A stretch of DNA of 64,000 bases from CBDCGS01 sp965216915 (GCA_965216915.1 CBDCGS010000010.1:62001-126000), one strand, 5' to 3'. Counted from the stretch's first letter, positions 50,501-59,354 are shown. A program made the numbers and translations. The notes: generated by a model from the sequence alone, not told the origin.

Positions 50501-50815
50501 ATGGCCATCGACAGTCAGAACATAAGGATCCGGTTGAAGGCGTTCGACCATCGTGTGCTCGATGCCTCGACGAGCGAGATCGTCAACACGGCCAAGCGCA
50601 CCGGTGCGCAGGTGCGTGGGCCGATCCCGCTGCCGACGAAGATCGAGAAGTACACGGTCTTGCGCTCGCCGCATATCGACAAGAAATCGCGCGAGCAGTT
50701 TGAGATCCGTATTCACAAGCGCTTGCTCGACATCGTTGATCCGACGCCGCAAACCGTCGACGCGCTGATGAAGCTCGATCTCGCGGCCGGTGTCGACGTC
50801 GAGATCAGGCTCTAG
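50501..50815 (+). CDS. rpsJ: 30S ribosomal protein S10
   Basis: 104 aa. NIRIRLKAFDHRVLD, GPIPLPTKIEKYTVLRSPHI and KSREQFEIRIHKRL are family hallmarks. Also the NusE partner in antitermination. Opens the S10 operon. Confidence 0.98.
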   Translation: MAIDSQNIRIRLKAFDHRVLDASTSEIVNTAKRTGAQVRGPIPLPTKIEKYTVLRSPHIDKKSREQFEIRIHKRLLDIVDPTPQTVDALMKLDLAAGVDVEIRL

Positions 50816-50824
50816 GAGGGTCCC

Positions 50825-51634
50825 ATGCCGAGCGCCGCCGCACGCCGCCGCACCGGGCTGATCGTCGAAAAGATGGGCATGACCCGCGTGTTCAACGACG
50901 AGGGCGAGCACGTGCCCGTCACGGTGCTGCGTGTCGACGCTTGCGAGGTGGTCGGGCAGCAGACCGAGGAGCGGAATGGCTACACGGCGCTCCAGCTCGG
51001 CGCGGGCAACGCCAAGGTGAAGAATGTCTCGCGCGGCCTGCGCGGCCATTACGCCAAAGCGAAAGTCGAGCCGAAGCGGCATCTCGCGGAGTTTCGGGTC
51101 AGCCCCGATGCGCTGATCGATGTGGGCGCCGAGCTCACCGCCGAGCACTTTCAGCCCGGACAGTTCGTCGATGTCGTCGGCACGTCGATCGGCAAGGGGT
51201 TCGCGGGCGGCATGAAGCGCCACAATTTCGCTGGCTTGCGCGCAAGCCACGGCGTCTCGGTGTCGCACCGGGCGCATGGGTCCACCGGCCAATGCCAAGA
51301 CCCCGGCAAGGTGTTCAAGGGCAAGAAGATGGCCGGCCACCTTGGGGCGGAGCGCGTCACAGTGCATAGCCTCGAGGTCGTCTCGAGCGATGCCGATAGC
51401 GGTGTAATCATGGTGCGCGGCGGCGTGCCCGGCCCCAAGGGCGGAACCATTCTGTTGTCGGACGCGAAGAAGCGCCCGCTCCCCGAAGACCTGCCTTTCC
51501 CGGGTGCGTTGCGCGAGGCAGCCGGTGATGCGGCGGCCGCCGACGCGCCGGCCTCCGAGGACGACACCGCCGATGCGCCGGCCGCGGATGAGGCGGCAGG
51601 CTCCGGCGAGAGCAAGCCGGACGACGCGTCATGA
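50825..51634 (+). CDS. rplC: 50S ribosomal protein L3 with acidic C-terminal tail
   Basis: 269 aa. The core has TGLIVEKMGMTRVFND, the peptidyl-transferase-reaching loop GSTGQCQDPGKVFKGKKMAG, and GGVPGPKGGTILL. After KKRPLPEDLPFPGAL it carries about 45 extra residues rich in Ala, Asp and Glu, which most L3 proteins lack. The stop overlaps the rplD start by 4 bp. Confidence 0.97.
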   Translation: MPSAAARRRTGLIVEKMGMTRVFNDEGEHVPVTVLRVDACEVVGQQTEERNGYTALQLGAGNAKVKNVSRGLRGHYAKAKVEPKRHLAEFRVSPDALIDVGAELTAEHFQPGQFVDVVGTSIGKGFAGGMKRHNFAGLRASHGVSVSHRAHGSTGQCQDPGKVFKGKKMAGHLGAERVTVHSLEVVSSDADSGVIMVRGGVPGPKGGTILLSDAKKRPLPEDLPFPGALREAAGDAAAADAPASEDDTADAPAADEAAGSGESKPDDAS

Positions 51635-52251
51635 AGGTGCCCGTGACCGATCTCGACCAGAAGAAGGTCGGCGAGATCGATCTCGCCGATGCGGTGTTCG
51701 GCGTGGCCGTCCGGCCCGACCTCATGCAGCGCACCATCAATTGGCAGCTCGCCAAGCGCCGCGCCGGCACCCACAAGACGAAGGGGATCTCGGAGATCCG
51801 CGGCAGCACGCGCAAGCCCTTCAAGCAGAAGGGCACGGGGCGCGCGCGCGCCGGCTCGCGCTACGCAACGCAGTATCGCGGCGGCGCCACGACCTTCGGT
51901 CCCGTGGTGCGCGACCACGGTCACGAGCTGCCGAAGAAGGTGCGCAAGGCTGCGCTCAAGTCTGCGTTGTCGAGCAAGCAGGCCGAGGGCAAGCTGATCG
52001 TGGTGGAAACGCTGGCGCTGGACGAGCCGAAGACCGGCCCGCTCGCCAAGCGCCTCGGCAAGTTCGGCGTCGCATCGATGCTGGTGATCGACGGTGAAGA
52101 GGTCGATGGCGGCTTCGTCCGGGCGGCACGCAACCTTCCGGATGTCGTCGTGCTGCCCCAGCAAGGCGCCAACGTCTATGACATTCTCCGGCGCGACGCG
52201 TTGGTTCTCACCCGGCGCGCGGCCGAGCAGCTGGCAGCGCGGTTGTCATGA
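51631..52251 (+). CDS. rplD: 50S ribosomal protein L4
   Basis: 206 aa. The exit-tunnel loop RGSTRKPFKQKGTGRARAGS is present. In many bacteria L4 also represses the S10 operon. Start overlaps rplC; its end overlaps rplW by 4 bp. Confidence 0.97.
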   Translation: MKVPVTDLDQKKVGEIDLADAVFGVAVRPDLMQRTINWQLAKRRAGTHKTKGISEIRGSTRKPFKQKGTGRARAGSRYATQYRGGATTFGPVVRDHGHELPKKVRKAALKSALSSKQAEGKLIVVETLALDEPKTGPLAKRLGKFGVASMLVIDGEEVDGGFVRAARNLPDVVVLPQQGANVYDILRRDALVLTRRAAEQLAARLS

Positions 52252-52550
52252 GCAAGGACCCCAAAGCGCGCTGGTACGACGTCATCCGGGGCCCGGTGGT
52301 TACCGAGAAGTCGACCCGTGGCAGCGAGCACAATCAGGTGACGTTCCGCGTCAGCCTGGACGCCACCAAGCCGGAGATCAAGGAGGCCGTCGAGGGTCTC
52401 TTCGAGGTCGGTGTGAAGCACGTCAACACCGTGCGCGTGAAGGGCAAGACGAAGAATTGGCGCGGCCGGCCCGGGCGCCGCTCGAACTGGAAAAAAGCCA
52501 TCGTGACGCTCGCCGAGGGCGACACGATCGACATGTTGACGGGGGTCTAA
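52248..52550 (+). CDS. rplW: 50S ribosomal protein L23
   Basis: 100 aa. Motifs VIRGPVVTEKSTRG and VEGLFEVGVKHVNTVRVKGK, the usual landing site at the tunnel exit for trigger factor and SRP. Translationally coupled to rplD. Confidence 0.97.
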   Translation: MSKDPKARWYDVIRGPVVTEKSTRGSEHNQVTFRVSLDATKPEIKEAVEGLFEVGVKHVNTVRVKGKTKNWRGRPGRRSNWKKAIVTLAEGDTIDMLTGV

Positions 52551-52555
52551 CCATC

Positions 52556-53380
52556 ATGGCGCTCAAGACCTTCAAGCCGACCACGCCGGGGCGCCGCCAG
52601 CTCGTCCTCGTGGATCGTAAGGACCTCTGGAAGGGCAAGCCCGTCAAGACCTTGACCGAGGGCCTTAAGAAATCGGGTGGGCGCAACAACGCCGGTCGCA
52701 TCACGGTGCGCCATCGCGGCGGCGGCCACAAGCGGCGCTACCGCGTGATCGACTTCAAGCGCAAGAAGCGCGACGTCGTCGGCACCATCGAGCGGCTCGA
52801 ATATGATCCCAACCGCTCGGCCTTCATCGCGCTCATCACCTACGAGGATGGCGAGCAAGGCTACATCCTGGCGCCCCAGCGGGTCGGCGTGGGCGACAAG
52901 GTGATCGCCGCCGATCAGGCGGACATCAAACCCGGCAACGCGATGCCGATGCGCAGCATTCCGGTCGGCTCGATCATCCATAACATCGAGCTGAAGCCCG
53001 GCAAGGGCGGTCAGCTGGCGCGCTCGGCGGGCAGCTATGTGCAACTCGTCGGCAAGGATCAGGGCTATGCCCTGCTGCGGCTGCCCTCGGGCGAGCAGCG
53101 CATGGTCCGTGCGGAGTGCATGGCCACGATCGGCGCGGTCTCGAACCCGGATCACCAGAACATCAACCTCGGCAAGGCGGGGCGTTCGCGTTGGCGCGGC
53201 CGGCGCCCGCATGTCCGCGGCGTCGCGATGAACCCGGTGGATCATCCGCATGGCGGCGGCGAGGGGCGCAGCTCCGGCGGGCGTCATCCGGTGTCTCCTT
53301 GGGGCAAGCCGACCAAGGGCAAACGGACGCGGCGCAACAAGAAGACCGACCGCTTCATCTTGCGGCGGCGGAAGTCTTAA
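52556..53380 (+). CDS. rplB: 50S ribosomal protein L2
   Basis: 274 aa. MALKTFKPTTPGRRQLVLVD, RHRGGGHKRRYRVID and the catalytic-centre loop MNPVDHPHGGGEGRSSGGRH are intact. Start at 52556; open frame further upstream overlaps rplW and rplD and is not used. Confidence 0.98.
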   Translation: MALKTFKPTTPGRRQLVLVDRKDLWKGKPVKTLTEGLKKSGGRNNAGRITVRHRGGGHKRRYRVIDFKRKKRDVVGTIERLEYDPNRSAFIALITYEDGEQGYILAPQRVGVGDKVIAADQADIKPGNAMPMRSIPVGSIIHNIELKPGKGGQLARSAGSYVQLVGKDQGYALLRLPSGEQRMVRAECMATIGAVSNPDHQNINLGKAGRSRWRGRRPHVRGVAMNPVDHPHGGGEGRSSGGRHPVSPWGKPTKGKRTRRNKKTDRFILRRRKS

Positions 53381-53396
53381 GGGGAGACGCGCGGGA

Positions 53397-53675
53397 ATGG
53401 CACGCTCCGTTTGGAAAGGGCCGTTTGTCGACGGCTATCTGCTGAAGAAAGCCGAGGAGGCGCAGGCCTCGGGTCGCAAGGACATCATTCGCACCTGGTC
53501 GCGCCGCTCGACGGTTCTGCCGCAGTTCGTCGGGCTTACCTTCGGCGTCTATAACGGGCGGAAATTCCTGCCCGTGCTCGTGAACGAGAACATGGTCGGG
53601 CACAAGCTCGGCGAATTCTCGCCGACCCGGACCTACTACGGCCACGCGGCCGACAAGAAGGCGCGGAGGAACTGA
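53397..53675 (+). CDS. rpsS: 30S ribosomal protein S19
   Basis: 92 aa. MARSVWKGPFVDGYLLKK and the C-terminal HKLGEFSPTRTYYGHAADKK. Start is set by GGGGAG upstream and by family length. One base before rplV. Confidence 0.98.
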   Translation: MARSVWKGPFVDGYLLKKAEEAQASGRKDIIRTWSRRSTVLPQFVGLTFGVYNGRKFLPVLVNENMVGHKLGEFSPTRTYYGHAADKKARRN

Positions 53676-53676
53676 G

Positions 53677-54078
53677 ATGGGCAAGGAGTCACGCCCGCGC
53701 CAGCTGCCCGAGAACGAGGCGAGCGCGGTTGCGCGCAATCTGCGCATCAGCCCGCGCAAGCTCGGCCTGGTGGCCGGCATGATCCGCGGGCAAGACGTCA
53801 ACGACGCGCTGACCGCGCTTGCGCATTCGCGCCGGCGGATCGCGGCGGACGTGCGCAAGTGCCTTCAGTCGGCCATCGCGAACGCGGAAAACAACCACGA
53901 GCTGGATGTCGACCGCTTGGTCGTCGCGCAGGCCGATGTCGGCAAAGGCCTCGTGATGAAGCGCTGGCGTCCGCGCGCGCGCGGACGCGTCGGCCGCATC
54001 AAGAAGCCGTTCAGCCACCTCACCATCGTGGTGCGCGAGCGGGAGGAGGAGCGTCGTGCGAAAGCGCGCAAACGATGA
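53677..54078 (+). CDS. rplV: 50S ribosomal protein L22
   Basis: 133 aa. Core RNLRISPRKLGLVAGMIRGQ and the tunnel hairpin MKRWRPRARGRVGRIKKPFS. The C-terminal codons (..RRAKARKR) lie in the first unit of a 24-bp tandem duplication which continues past the stop. Confidence 0.97.
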   Translation: MGKESRPRQLPENEASAVARNLRISPRKLGLVAGMIRGQDVNDALTALAHSRRRIAADVRKCLQSAIANAENNHELDVDRLVVAQADVGKGLVMKRWRPRARGRVGRIKKPFSHLTIVVREREEERRAKARKR

Positions 54079-54103
54079 TGTGCGAAAGCGCGCAAACGAT
54101 GAC
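54056..54103 (+). repeat. 24-bp tandem duplication across the rplV stop
   Basis: Two copies (54056-54079 and 54080-54103), each starting GTGCGAAAGCGCGCAAACGA and differing only in the last base, with a partial third start (GTGCGAC). The first copy holds the last L22 codons and the stop. The others fill the rplV-rpsC spacer, which is unusually long (93 bp) for this operon. Confidence 0.85.
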
Positions 54104-54171
54104 GTGCGACGGCGCGCCGGCATGGAGCGACGCATGAGCGATGCAATGCAACGTGTTGTAGGGGCTTGCTG

Positions 54172-54849
54172 ATGGGCCAAAAAGTCAACCCCGTCGGGCT
54201 GCGCCTCGGCATCAACAGAACCTGGGATTCGCGCTGGTACGCGGATGATGAATATGCGCGGCTCCTGCACGAGGATCTGCGGGTGCGCGACTTCCTGTTC
54301 GGCCGCCTGAGCCAGGCCGGAATCGGCCGCATCGTGATCGAGCGGCCGGCCAAGAAGGCGCGGATCACCATCCACACGGCGCGGCCGGGTGTCGTCATCG
54401 GCAAGAAGGGCGCCGACATCGAGCGCCTGCGCACCGAGATCAGCAAGATGACCGACAGCGACGTTCATCTGAACATCGTGGAGATCCGCAAGCCCGAGGT
54501 GGAGGCCAAGCTCGTGGCCGAGAACATCGCCCAGCAGCTGGTGCGCCGGGTTGCGTTCCGGCGGGCGATGAAGCGCGCCGTGCAGTCGGCGACGCGGCTC
54601 GGCGCCCAGGGCATCCGCATCAACTGCAGCGGGCGTCTGGGTGGCGCGGAGATCGCGCGCACCGAGTGGTATCGCGAGGGCCGCGTGCCGCTCCACACGC
54701 TGCGCGCCGATGTGGATTTCGGCCGCGCGACCGCGCGCACGGCCTATGGCGCCTGCGGCGTCAAGGTGTGGGTCTTCAAGGGCGAGGTGATGGCGCACGA
54801 CCCCATGGCGCAGGACAAGCGCGCCATGGAGCAGGCGACGCCGCGCTAG
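54172..54849 (+). CDS. rpsC: 30S ribosomal protein S3
   Basis: 225 aa. MGQKVNPVGLRLGINRTWDS, KH-domain GVVIGKKGADIERLR and the C-terminal part GRLGGAEIARTEWYREGRVP. Binds mRNA at the entry channel. Start fixed by the invariant MGQKVNP. Confidence 0.98.
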   Translation: MGQKVNPVGLRLGINRTWDSRWYADDEYARLLHEDLRVRDFLFGRLSQAGIGRIVIERPAKKARITIHTARPGVVIGKKGADIERLRTEISKMTDSDVHLNIVEIRKPEVEAKLVAENIAQQLVRRVAFRRAMKRAVQSATRLGAQGIRINCSGRLGGAEIARTEWYREGRVPLHTLRADVDFGRATARTAYGACGVKVWVFKGEVMAHDPMAQDKRAMEQATPR

Positions 54850-54861
54850 GGATCTCGGGTC

Positions 54862-55281
54862 ATGCAGCAACCGAAATCGACCAAATACCGCAAGGCCCAC
54901 AAGGGGCGCTTGCACGGCAAGGCCAAGGGCGGCACACAGCTCAACTTCGGCGCCTACGGGCTGAAGGCGGTGACGCCGGGGCGCGTGACCGCGCGCGAGA
55001 TCGAGGCCGGGCGGCGTGCGCTCACGCGCCACATGAAGCGCGCCGGCCGTGTCTGGATTCGGATCTTCCCGGACGTGCCGGTCTCGACCAAGCCCGCCGA
55101 GGTGCGCATGGGCAAGGGCAAGGGCGCGCCGGATTTTTGGGTCGCACGGGTCAAGCCCGGCCGCATCATGTTCGAGGTCGACGGTGTGTCCGAGGAGGTT
55201 GCCACCGAGGCCTTCAGGCTCGCGGCGGCGAAGCTTCGGGTGCGCACGCGCGTCGTGGCGCGGGCCACCGAGGGGGCGTGA
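54862..55281 (+). CDS. rplP: 50S ribosomal protein L16
   Basis: 139 aa. KYRKAHKGRLHGKAKGG, VWIRIFPDVPVSTKPAEVRM and GKGKGAPDFWVARVKPGRIM are diagnostic. Adjacent to A-site tRNA. One base before rpmC. Confidence 0.98.
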   Translation: MQQPKSTKYRKAHKGRLHGKAKGGTQLNFGAYGLKAVTPGRVTAREIEAGRRALTRHMKRAGRVWIRIFPDVPVSTKPAEVRMGKGKGAPDFWVARVKPGRIMFEVDGVSEEVATEAFRLAAAKLRVRTRVVARATEGA

Positions 55282-55282
55282 C

Positions 55283-55483
55283 ATGAAGGGCGAGGACGTG
55301 CGGGCCAAGACCGACGACGAGCTCAAGGGCGAGCTCCTGTCGTTGAAGAAGGAGGCGTTCAATCTGCGCTTCCAGCAGGCCTCGGGTCAGCTCGAGAACA
55401 CCGCGCGCCGTCGCGTCGTTCGCCGCGACATCGCGCGCATTCAGACCGTGCTCACCGAGCGCCGCGCCAAGGCGGCGTCGTGA
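55283..55483 (+). CDS. rpmC: 50S ribosomal protein L29
   Basis: 66 aa, two-helix protein: AKTDDELKGELLSLKKEAF and NTARRRVVRRDIARIQTVLT. Start at 55283 gives family length; longer open frame upstream is within rplP. Confidence 0.96.
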   Translation: MKGEDVRAKTDDELKGELLSLKKEAFNLRFQQASGQLENTARRRVVRRDIARIQTVLTERRAKAAS

Positions 55484-55511
55484 CGGCGGGACGAGACGGA
55501 GGAGACGAGAG

Positions 55512-55760
55512 ATGCCACGCCGTGTGATGCGCGGCTCGGTCGTGAGCGACAAGGGCGACAAGACCATTGTCGTGCGTGTGGACCGCCGCTTCATGCACCC
55601 GCTCTACAAGAAGGTGATCCGGCGCTCCAAGAGCTACGCCGCGCACGATGAGGAGAACCGGTGCAAGGTGGGCGACATCGTGCGCATCCGCGAGTGCCGC
55701 CCGATCTCCAAACGCAAGCGCTGGGTCGTGCTGAGCGATTCAGACGGCGCGGACGGCTAG
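55512..55760 (+). CDS. rpsQ: 30S ribosomal protein S17
   Basis: 82 aa. MPRRVMRGSVVSDKGDKTIV and HDEENRCKVGDIVRIREC match. OB-fold primary binder of 16S rRNA. Confidence 0.97.
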   Translation: MPRRVMRGSVVSDKGDKTIVVRVDRRFMHPLYKKVIRRSKSYAAHDEENRCKVGDIVRIRECRPISKRKRWVVLSDSDGADG

Positions 55761-55805
55761 CGCGCCCGGTCCGGCCCGCGCGCGCGATCGAGAGGATAGG
55801 CTGCC

Positions 55806-56174
55806 ATGATCCAGATGCAGACCAACCTGGATGTTGCCGACAATTCCGGCGCCAGGCGCGTGCAGTGCATCAAGGTGCTCGGCGGCTCGAAGCGCAAGAC
55901 CGCCTCGGTCGGCGACACCATCGTCGTGACCGTGAAGGAGGCGATCCCGCGCGGCAAGGTCAAGAAGGGCGAGCTTCACCGCGCCGTCATCGTGCGGACG
56001 GCGAAGGAGATCCGGCGCCCGGACGGCAGCGCGATCCGCTTCGATCGGAACGCGGCGGTGCTGATCACGGCGCAGGGTGAGCCCATCGGCACACGCATCT
56101 TCGGCCCCGTGACCCGTGAGTTGCGGGCGAAGCGTTACATGAAGATCATCTCGCTCGCGCCCGAGGTGTTGTGA
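55806..56174 (+). CDS. rplN: 50S ribosomal protein L14
   Basis: 122 aa, exact family length. MIQMQTNLDVADNSGARRVQ and RAVIVRTAKEIRRPDGSAIR are diagnostic. Forms an intersubunit bridge and binds silencing factor RsfS. Confidence 0.98.
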   Translation: MIQMQTNLDVADNSGARRVQCIKVLGGSKRKTASVGDTIVVTVKEAIPRGKVKKGELHRAVIVRTAKEIRRPDGSAIRFDRNAAVLITAQGEPIGTRIFGPVTRELRAKRYMKIISLAPEVL

Positions 56175-56186
56175 GCGCGGAAGGCA

Positions 56187-56519
56187 ATGGCAGCCATGGC
56201 GAAACGAAAGATCCGTAAAGATGACGAGGTCGTGGTCATCACCGGCCGCGACAAGGGCAAGCGCGGCAGCGTGCTGCGCGTCCTCACCAAGGACAATCGC
56301 GTGCTGATCGAGGGCGTGAACATGATCAAGCGCCACACGGCGCCGACGCGCGACGATCCGCAGGGCGGCATCGTCGAGCGCGAGGCGCCGGTGCATATCT
56401 CCAACGTGGCGCTGATCGACCCGTCGAACGACGAGCCGACGCGTGTCGGCTACAAGACGCTGGAAGACGGCCGCAAGGTGCGTTTCGCGCGCCGGTCGGG
56501 CGAGGTGCTCGATGTCTGA
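56187..56519 (+). CDS. rplX: 50S ribosomal protein L24
   Basis: 110 aa from 56187, or 107 from the ATG at 56196 (MAKRKIRKDDEV), which is better spaced from GGAAGG. KOW motif VVVITGRDKGKRGSVLRV and GVNMIKRHTAPTRDDPQGGI identify it. Its last codons overlap the start of rplE by 8 bp. Confidence 0.96.
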   Translation: MAAMAKRKIRKDDEVVVITGRDKGKRGSVLRVLTKDNRVLIEGVNMIKRHTAPTRDDPQGGIVEREAPVHISNVALIDPSNDEPTRVGYKTLEDGRKVRFARRSGEVLDV

Positions 56520-57105
56520 GACCAACGGCAACGGCAAGGACGGGAGCAACGGCACGGGCAACGGCCAAAGCCGGCTGCACACCTTCTACGAGACCGAGCT
56601 CAAGGCGCGGCTGATCTCCGAGTTCGGCTATGCCAACGCGATGCAGGTGCCGCGGCTCGAGAAGATCGTCGTGAACATGGGTGTCGGCGAGGGCGCGCAG
56701 GACCGCAAGAAAGTCGACGCCGCCGTCTCCGACATGACCTTGATCACGGGCCAAAAGCCGGTGATCAACCCGGCGCGCAAATCGGTCGCCGCGTTCAAGG
56801 TGCGGGCGGGCATGCTGGTGGGCTGCAAGGTCACGCTGCGGCGCGAGCGGATGTACGAGTTTCTCGATCGGCTGGTGACGATCGCTCTGCCACGCGTGCG
56901 CGATTTTCGCGGTCTTTCGGGCAAGGCCTTCGACGGGCGCGGCAACTACGCGCTCGGTCTGAAGGAGCAAATCGTCTTTCCCGAGATCGACTACGACAAG
57001 GTGGATGAGGTGCGCGGCATGAACATCGTGATCTGCACGACCGCCGCGACGAACGAGGAAGGCAAGGCCTTGTTGCGGGGTTTCAACATGCCCTTCGTCA
57101 ACTAG
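56512..57105 (+). CDS. rplE: 50S ribosomal protein L5 with N-terminal Asn/Gly extension
   Basis: 197 aa. Core LEKIVVNMGVGEGAQDRKKV, TGQKPVINPARKSVAAFKVR and RDFRGLSGKAFDGRGNYALG is typical. Before the conserved YETELKARL there are about 20 extra residues (ETNGNGKDGSNGTGNGQ). The start overlaps the rplX stop. Confidence 0.96.
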   Translation: MSETNGNGKDGSNGTGNGQSRLHTFYETELKARLISEFGYANAMQVPRLEKIVVNMGVGEGAQDRKKVDAAVSDMTLITGQKPVINPARKSVAAFKVRAGMLVGCKVTLRRERMYEFLDRLVTIALPRVRDFRGLSGKAFDGRGNYALGLKEQIVFPEIDYDKVDEVRGMNIVICTTAATNEEGKALLRGFNMPFVN

Positions 57106-57133
57106 GCCGCAACGCGAGGAGCGTTAAGGAACA

Positions 57134-57439
57134 ATGGCAAAGAAGAGCGCCATCGAGAAGGACCAGCGCCGCCGCCGGATGGTCGAGCGCTATGCCGAGA
57201 AGCGCGCCGCGTTGCGCGCGATCGTGCGCGACCGGTCGCAGCCGGCCGAGGCGCGCTTCGCCGCGCAGCTCAAGCTCGCCAAGCTGCCGCGCAACAGCGC
57301 GCGCGTGCGGGTGCGCAACCGCTGCGGGCTGAGCGGCCGTCCACGCGGCAATTACCGCAAGTTCAATCTGTCGCGGATCGCCCTGCGCGAGCTTGCCTCG
57401 CAGGGCCAGGTGCCGGGCATGGTGAAGTCGAGCTGGTGA
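57134..57439 (+). CDS. rpsN: 30S ribosomal protein S14 (zinc-free type)
   Basis: 101 aa, the long form lacking the CxxC zinc site. RNRCGLSGRPRGNYRKFNLS and RELASQGQVPGMVKSSW end it as expected. Confidence 0.98.
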   Translation: MAKKSAIEKDQRRRRMVERYAEKRAALRAIVRDRSQPAEARFAAQLKLAKLPRNSARVRVRNRCGLSGRPRGNYRKFNLSRIALRELASQGQVPGMVKSSW

Positions 57440-57449
57440 GCGTGCTGCC

Positions 57450-57845
57450 ATGATGAGCGATCCCATCGCCGACATGATCACCCGTATCCGCAACGGGCAG
57501 CGGGCACGCAAGGCGTCGGTCGTGTCGCCGGCGTCGATCCTGCGCGGCTCGGTGCTCGACGTGCTCAAGCGCGAGGGGTATATCCGCGGCTATCAGCCGG
57601 GCACCTCGGACGACGGCAAGCCGACTTTCGAGATCGAGCTCAAATACAATGAAGGTCAGCCCGTGATCGAGGAGATCTCGCGCGTGTCGCGTCCGGGGCG
57701 GCGCGTCTATTCGGGGATCAAGGATCTCCCCCGGGTCTACAACGGGCTCGGTATCTCCATCCTCTCCACGTCGCGCGGCGTGCTCTCCGATCTCGAGGCG
57801 CGCCAGCAGAATGTCGGCGGCGAAGTTCTGTGTCGGGTGTTCTAA
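57450..57845 (+). CDS. rpsH: 30S ribosomal protein S8
   Basis: 131 aa. MSDPIADMITRIRNGQRARK and the C-terminal GISILSTSRGVLSDLEARQQ plus GGEVLCRVF. In many bacteria S8 represses the spc operon. Start could be the second Met. One base before rplF. Confidence 0.97.
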   Translation: MMSDPIADMITRIRNGQRARKASVVSPASILRGSVLDVLKREGYIRGYQPGTSDDGKPTFEIELKYNEGQPVIEEISRVSRPGRRVYSGIKDLPRVYNGLGISILSTSRGVLSDLEARQQNVGGEVLCRVF

Positions 57846-57846
57846 G

Positions 57847-58380
57847 ATGTCACGTGTCGGGAAAAGTCCGGTGGTCGTGCCCGAGGGCGTCGAGGTCAAG
57901 GTCGACGGCGCCGAGGTGCGCGTGAAGGGCAAGCGGGGCGAGCTTTCCCTCACCGCCGCGCCCGAGGTCTCGGTCGCGCTCGAGGATGGTCGGGTCATGG
58001 TGCGCACCGAGGAGGACACCAAGCGGGGGCGCCAGATGTGGGGCCTCATGCGGAGCCTCGTGAACAACATGGTGGTCGGCGTCACCGAGGGCTTCACTAA
58101 GCGTCTTCAGATCGAGGGCGTCGGCTATCGCGCGGCCGTCGAGGGCAAGACGCTCAAGCTCGACCTGGGCTTTAGCCACCAGGTGGTCTATGCGATACCC
58201 CAAGGGATCGAAATCGCCTGCGAGCGCCCGACCGCGATTGCGGTGACGGGTGCGGATCGGCAGCAGGTCGGCCAGGTGGCGGCCGAGATCCGCAAGTTCC
58301 GGCCACCCGAGCCCTACAAGGGCAAGGGGATTCGCTACGAGGGCGAGTATGTCCGGCGCAAGGAAGGCAAGAAGAAGTAG
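57847..58380 (+). CDS. rplF: 50S ribosomal protein L6
   Basis: 177 aa. MSRVGKSPVVVPEGVEV at the start and RKFRPPEPYKGKGIRYEGEY at the end are diagnostic. Start at 57847, directly after the rpsH stop. Confidence 0.98.
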   Translation: MSRVGKSPVVVPEGVEVKVDGAEVRVKGKRGELSLTAAPEVSVALEDGRVMVRTEEDTKRGRQMWGLMRSLVNNMVVGVTEGFTKRLQIEGVGYRAAVEGKTLKLDLGFSHQVVYAIPQGIEIACERPTAIAVTGADRQQVGQVAAEIRKFRPPEPYKGKGIRYEGEYVRRKEGKKK

Positions 58381-58386
58381 GCGGCC

Positions 58387-58749
58387 ATGAGCAATCGGCG
58401 CGAGCAATTCATGAAGCGGAAGGCGCGTGTGCGCGCCGAGCTGCGAGTCAAGGCTCACGGTCGGCCGAGGCTTTCAATCTTCCGCTCCAATCGCCACATC
58501 TACGCCCAGGTGATCGATGACGAGAAGGGCGCGACGGTGGCGGCCGCCTCGAGCGTCGAAGCGGCGCTGCGCGACGGCCTCAAGACGGGCGCGGACCGCG
58601 AGGCCGCCAAGCATGTGGGCACGTTGATCGGCGAGCGCGCCGTCGCCGCCGGGGTGAAGGAGGTCGTTTTCGATCGCGGCGGCTATCGCTTCCACGGACG
58701 CGTCAAGGTTCTTGCCGATGCGGCGCGCGAGGCGGGGCTCACGTTTTAG
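58387..58749 (+). CDS. rplR: 50S ribosomal protein L18
   Basis: 120 aa. RLSIFRSNRHIYAQVIDDEK and FDRGGYRFHGRVKVLADAAR. Binds 5S rRNA with L5. Confidence 0.97.
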   Translation: MSNRREQFMKRKARVRAELRVKAHGRPRLSIFRSNRHIYAQVIDDEKGATVAAASSVEAALRDGLKTGADREAAKHVGTLIGERAVAAGVKEVVFDRGGYRFHGRVKVLADAAREAGLTF

Positions 58750-58778
58750 GCGGCGCTGGACGAACGAAAGAACAAGGC

Positions 58779-59351
58779 ATGGCACGAGGAAACATGGGCG
58801 ATCGCGGCGGACGCGATCGCGATCGCGATGATCCGGAGCTTTACGACAAGCTCGTCAGCATCAATCGCGTCGCCAAGGTGGTGAAGGGCGGACGCCGCTT
58901 CGGCTTCTCCGCGCTCGTCGTGGTGGGCGACCGGCGCGGCCGGGTCGGCTACGGTTCCGGCAAGGCGCGCGAGGTGCCCGAGGCGATCCGCAAGGCGACG
59001 GAGCAGGCGAAACGCGTCATGATCCGCGTGCCGCTGCGCGAGGGCCGCACGTTGCATCACGACATCACCGGCCGCTTCGGCGCCGGCCGTGTCGTGCTCC
59101 GCGCCGCGCCGCCGGGCACCGGCATCATCGCGGGCGGTCCCATGCGGGCGGTGTTCGAGATGCTCGGCGTGAACGACGTGGTCGCGAAGTCGATCGGCAC
59201 CTCCAATCCGCAGAACATGGTCAAGGCGACCTTCGATGCGCTCGAGCACTGCGTCTCGCCGCGCGCCGTCGCGGCCAAGCGCGGCCGCAAGGTGAGCGAG
59301 ATCCTCGGCCGCTCCGAGCGCCAGGACGATCAGACGCAGGCGGAGGCCTAG
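58779..59351 (+). CDS. rpsE: 30S ribosomal protein S5
   Basis: 190 aa. VNRVAKVVKGGRRF-type motif (here INRVAKVVKGGRRFGFSALV) and GKAREVPEAIRKATEQAKR. The N-terminal tail DRGGRDRDRDDPEL is charged and somewhat longer than in E. coli, as is common in alphaproteobacteria. Takes part in mRNA unwinding and accuracy. Confidence 0.97.
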   Translation: MARGNMGDRGGRDRDRDDPELYDKLVSINRVAKVVKGGRRFGFSALVVVGDRRGRVGYGSGKAREVPEAIRKATEQAKRVMIRVPLREGRTLHHDITGRFGAGRVVLRAAPPGTGIIAGGPMRAVFEMLGVNDVVAKSIGTSNPQNMVKATFDALEHCVSPRAVAAKRGRKVSEILGRSERQDDQTQAEA

Positions 59352-59354
59352 GCG

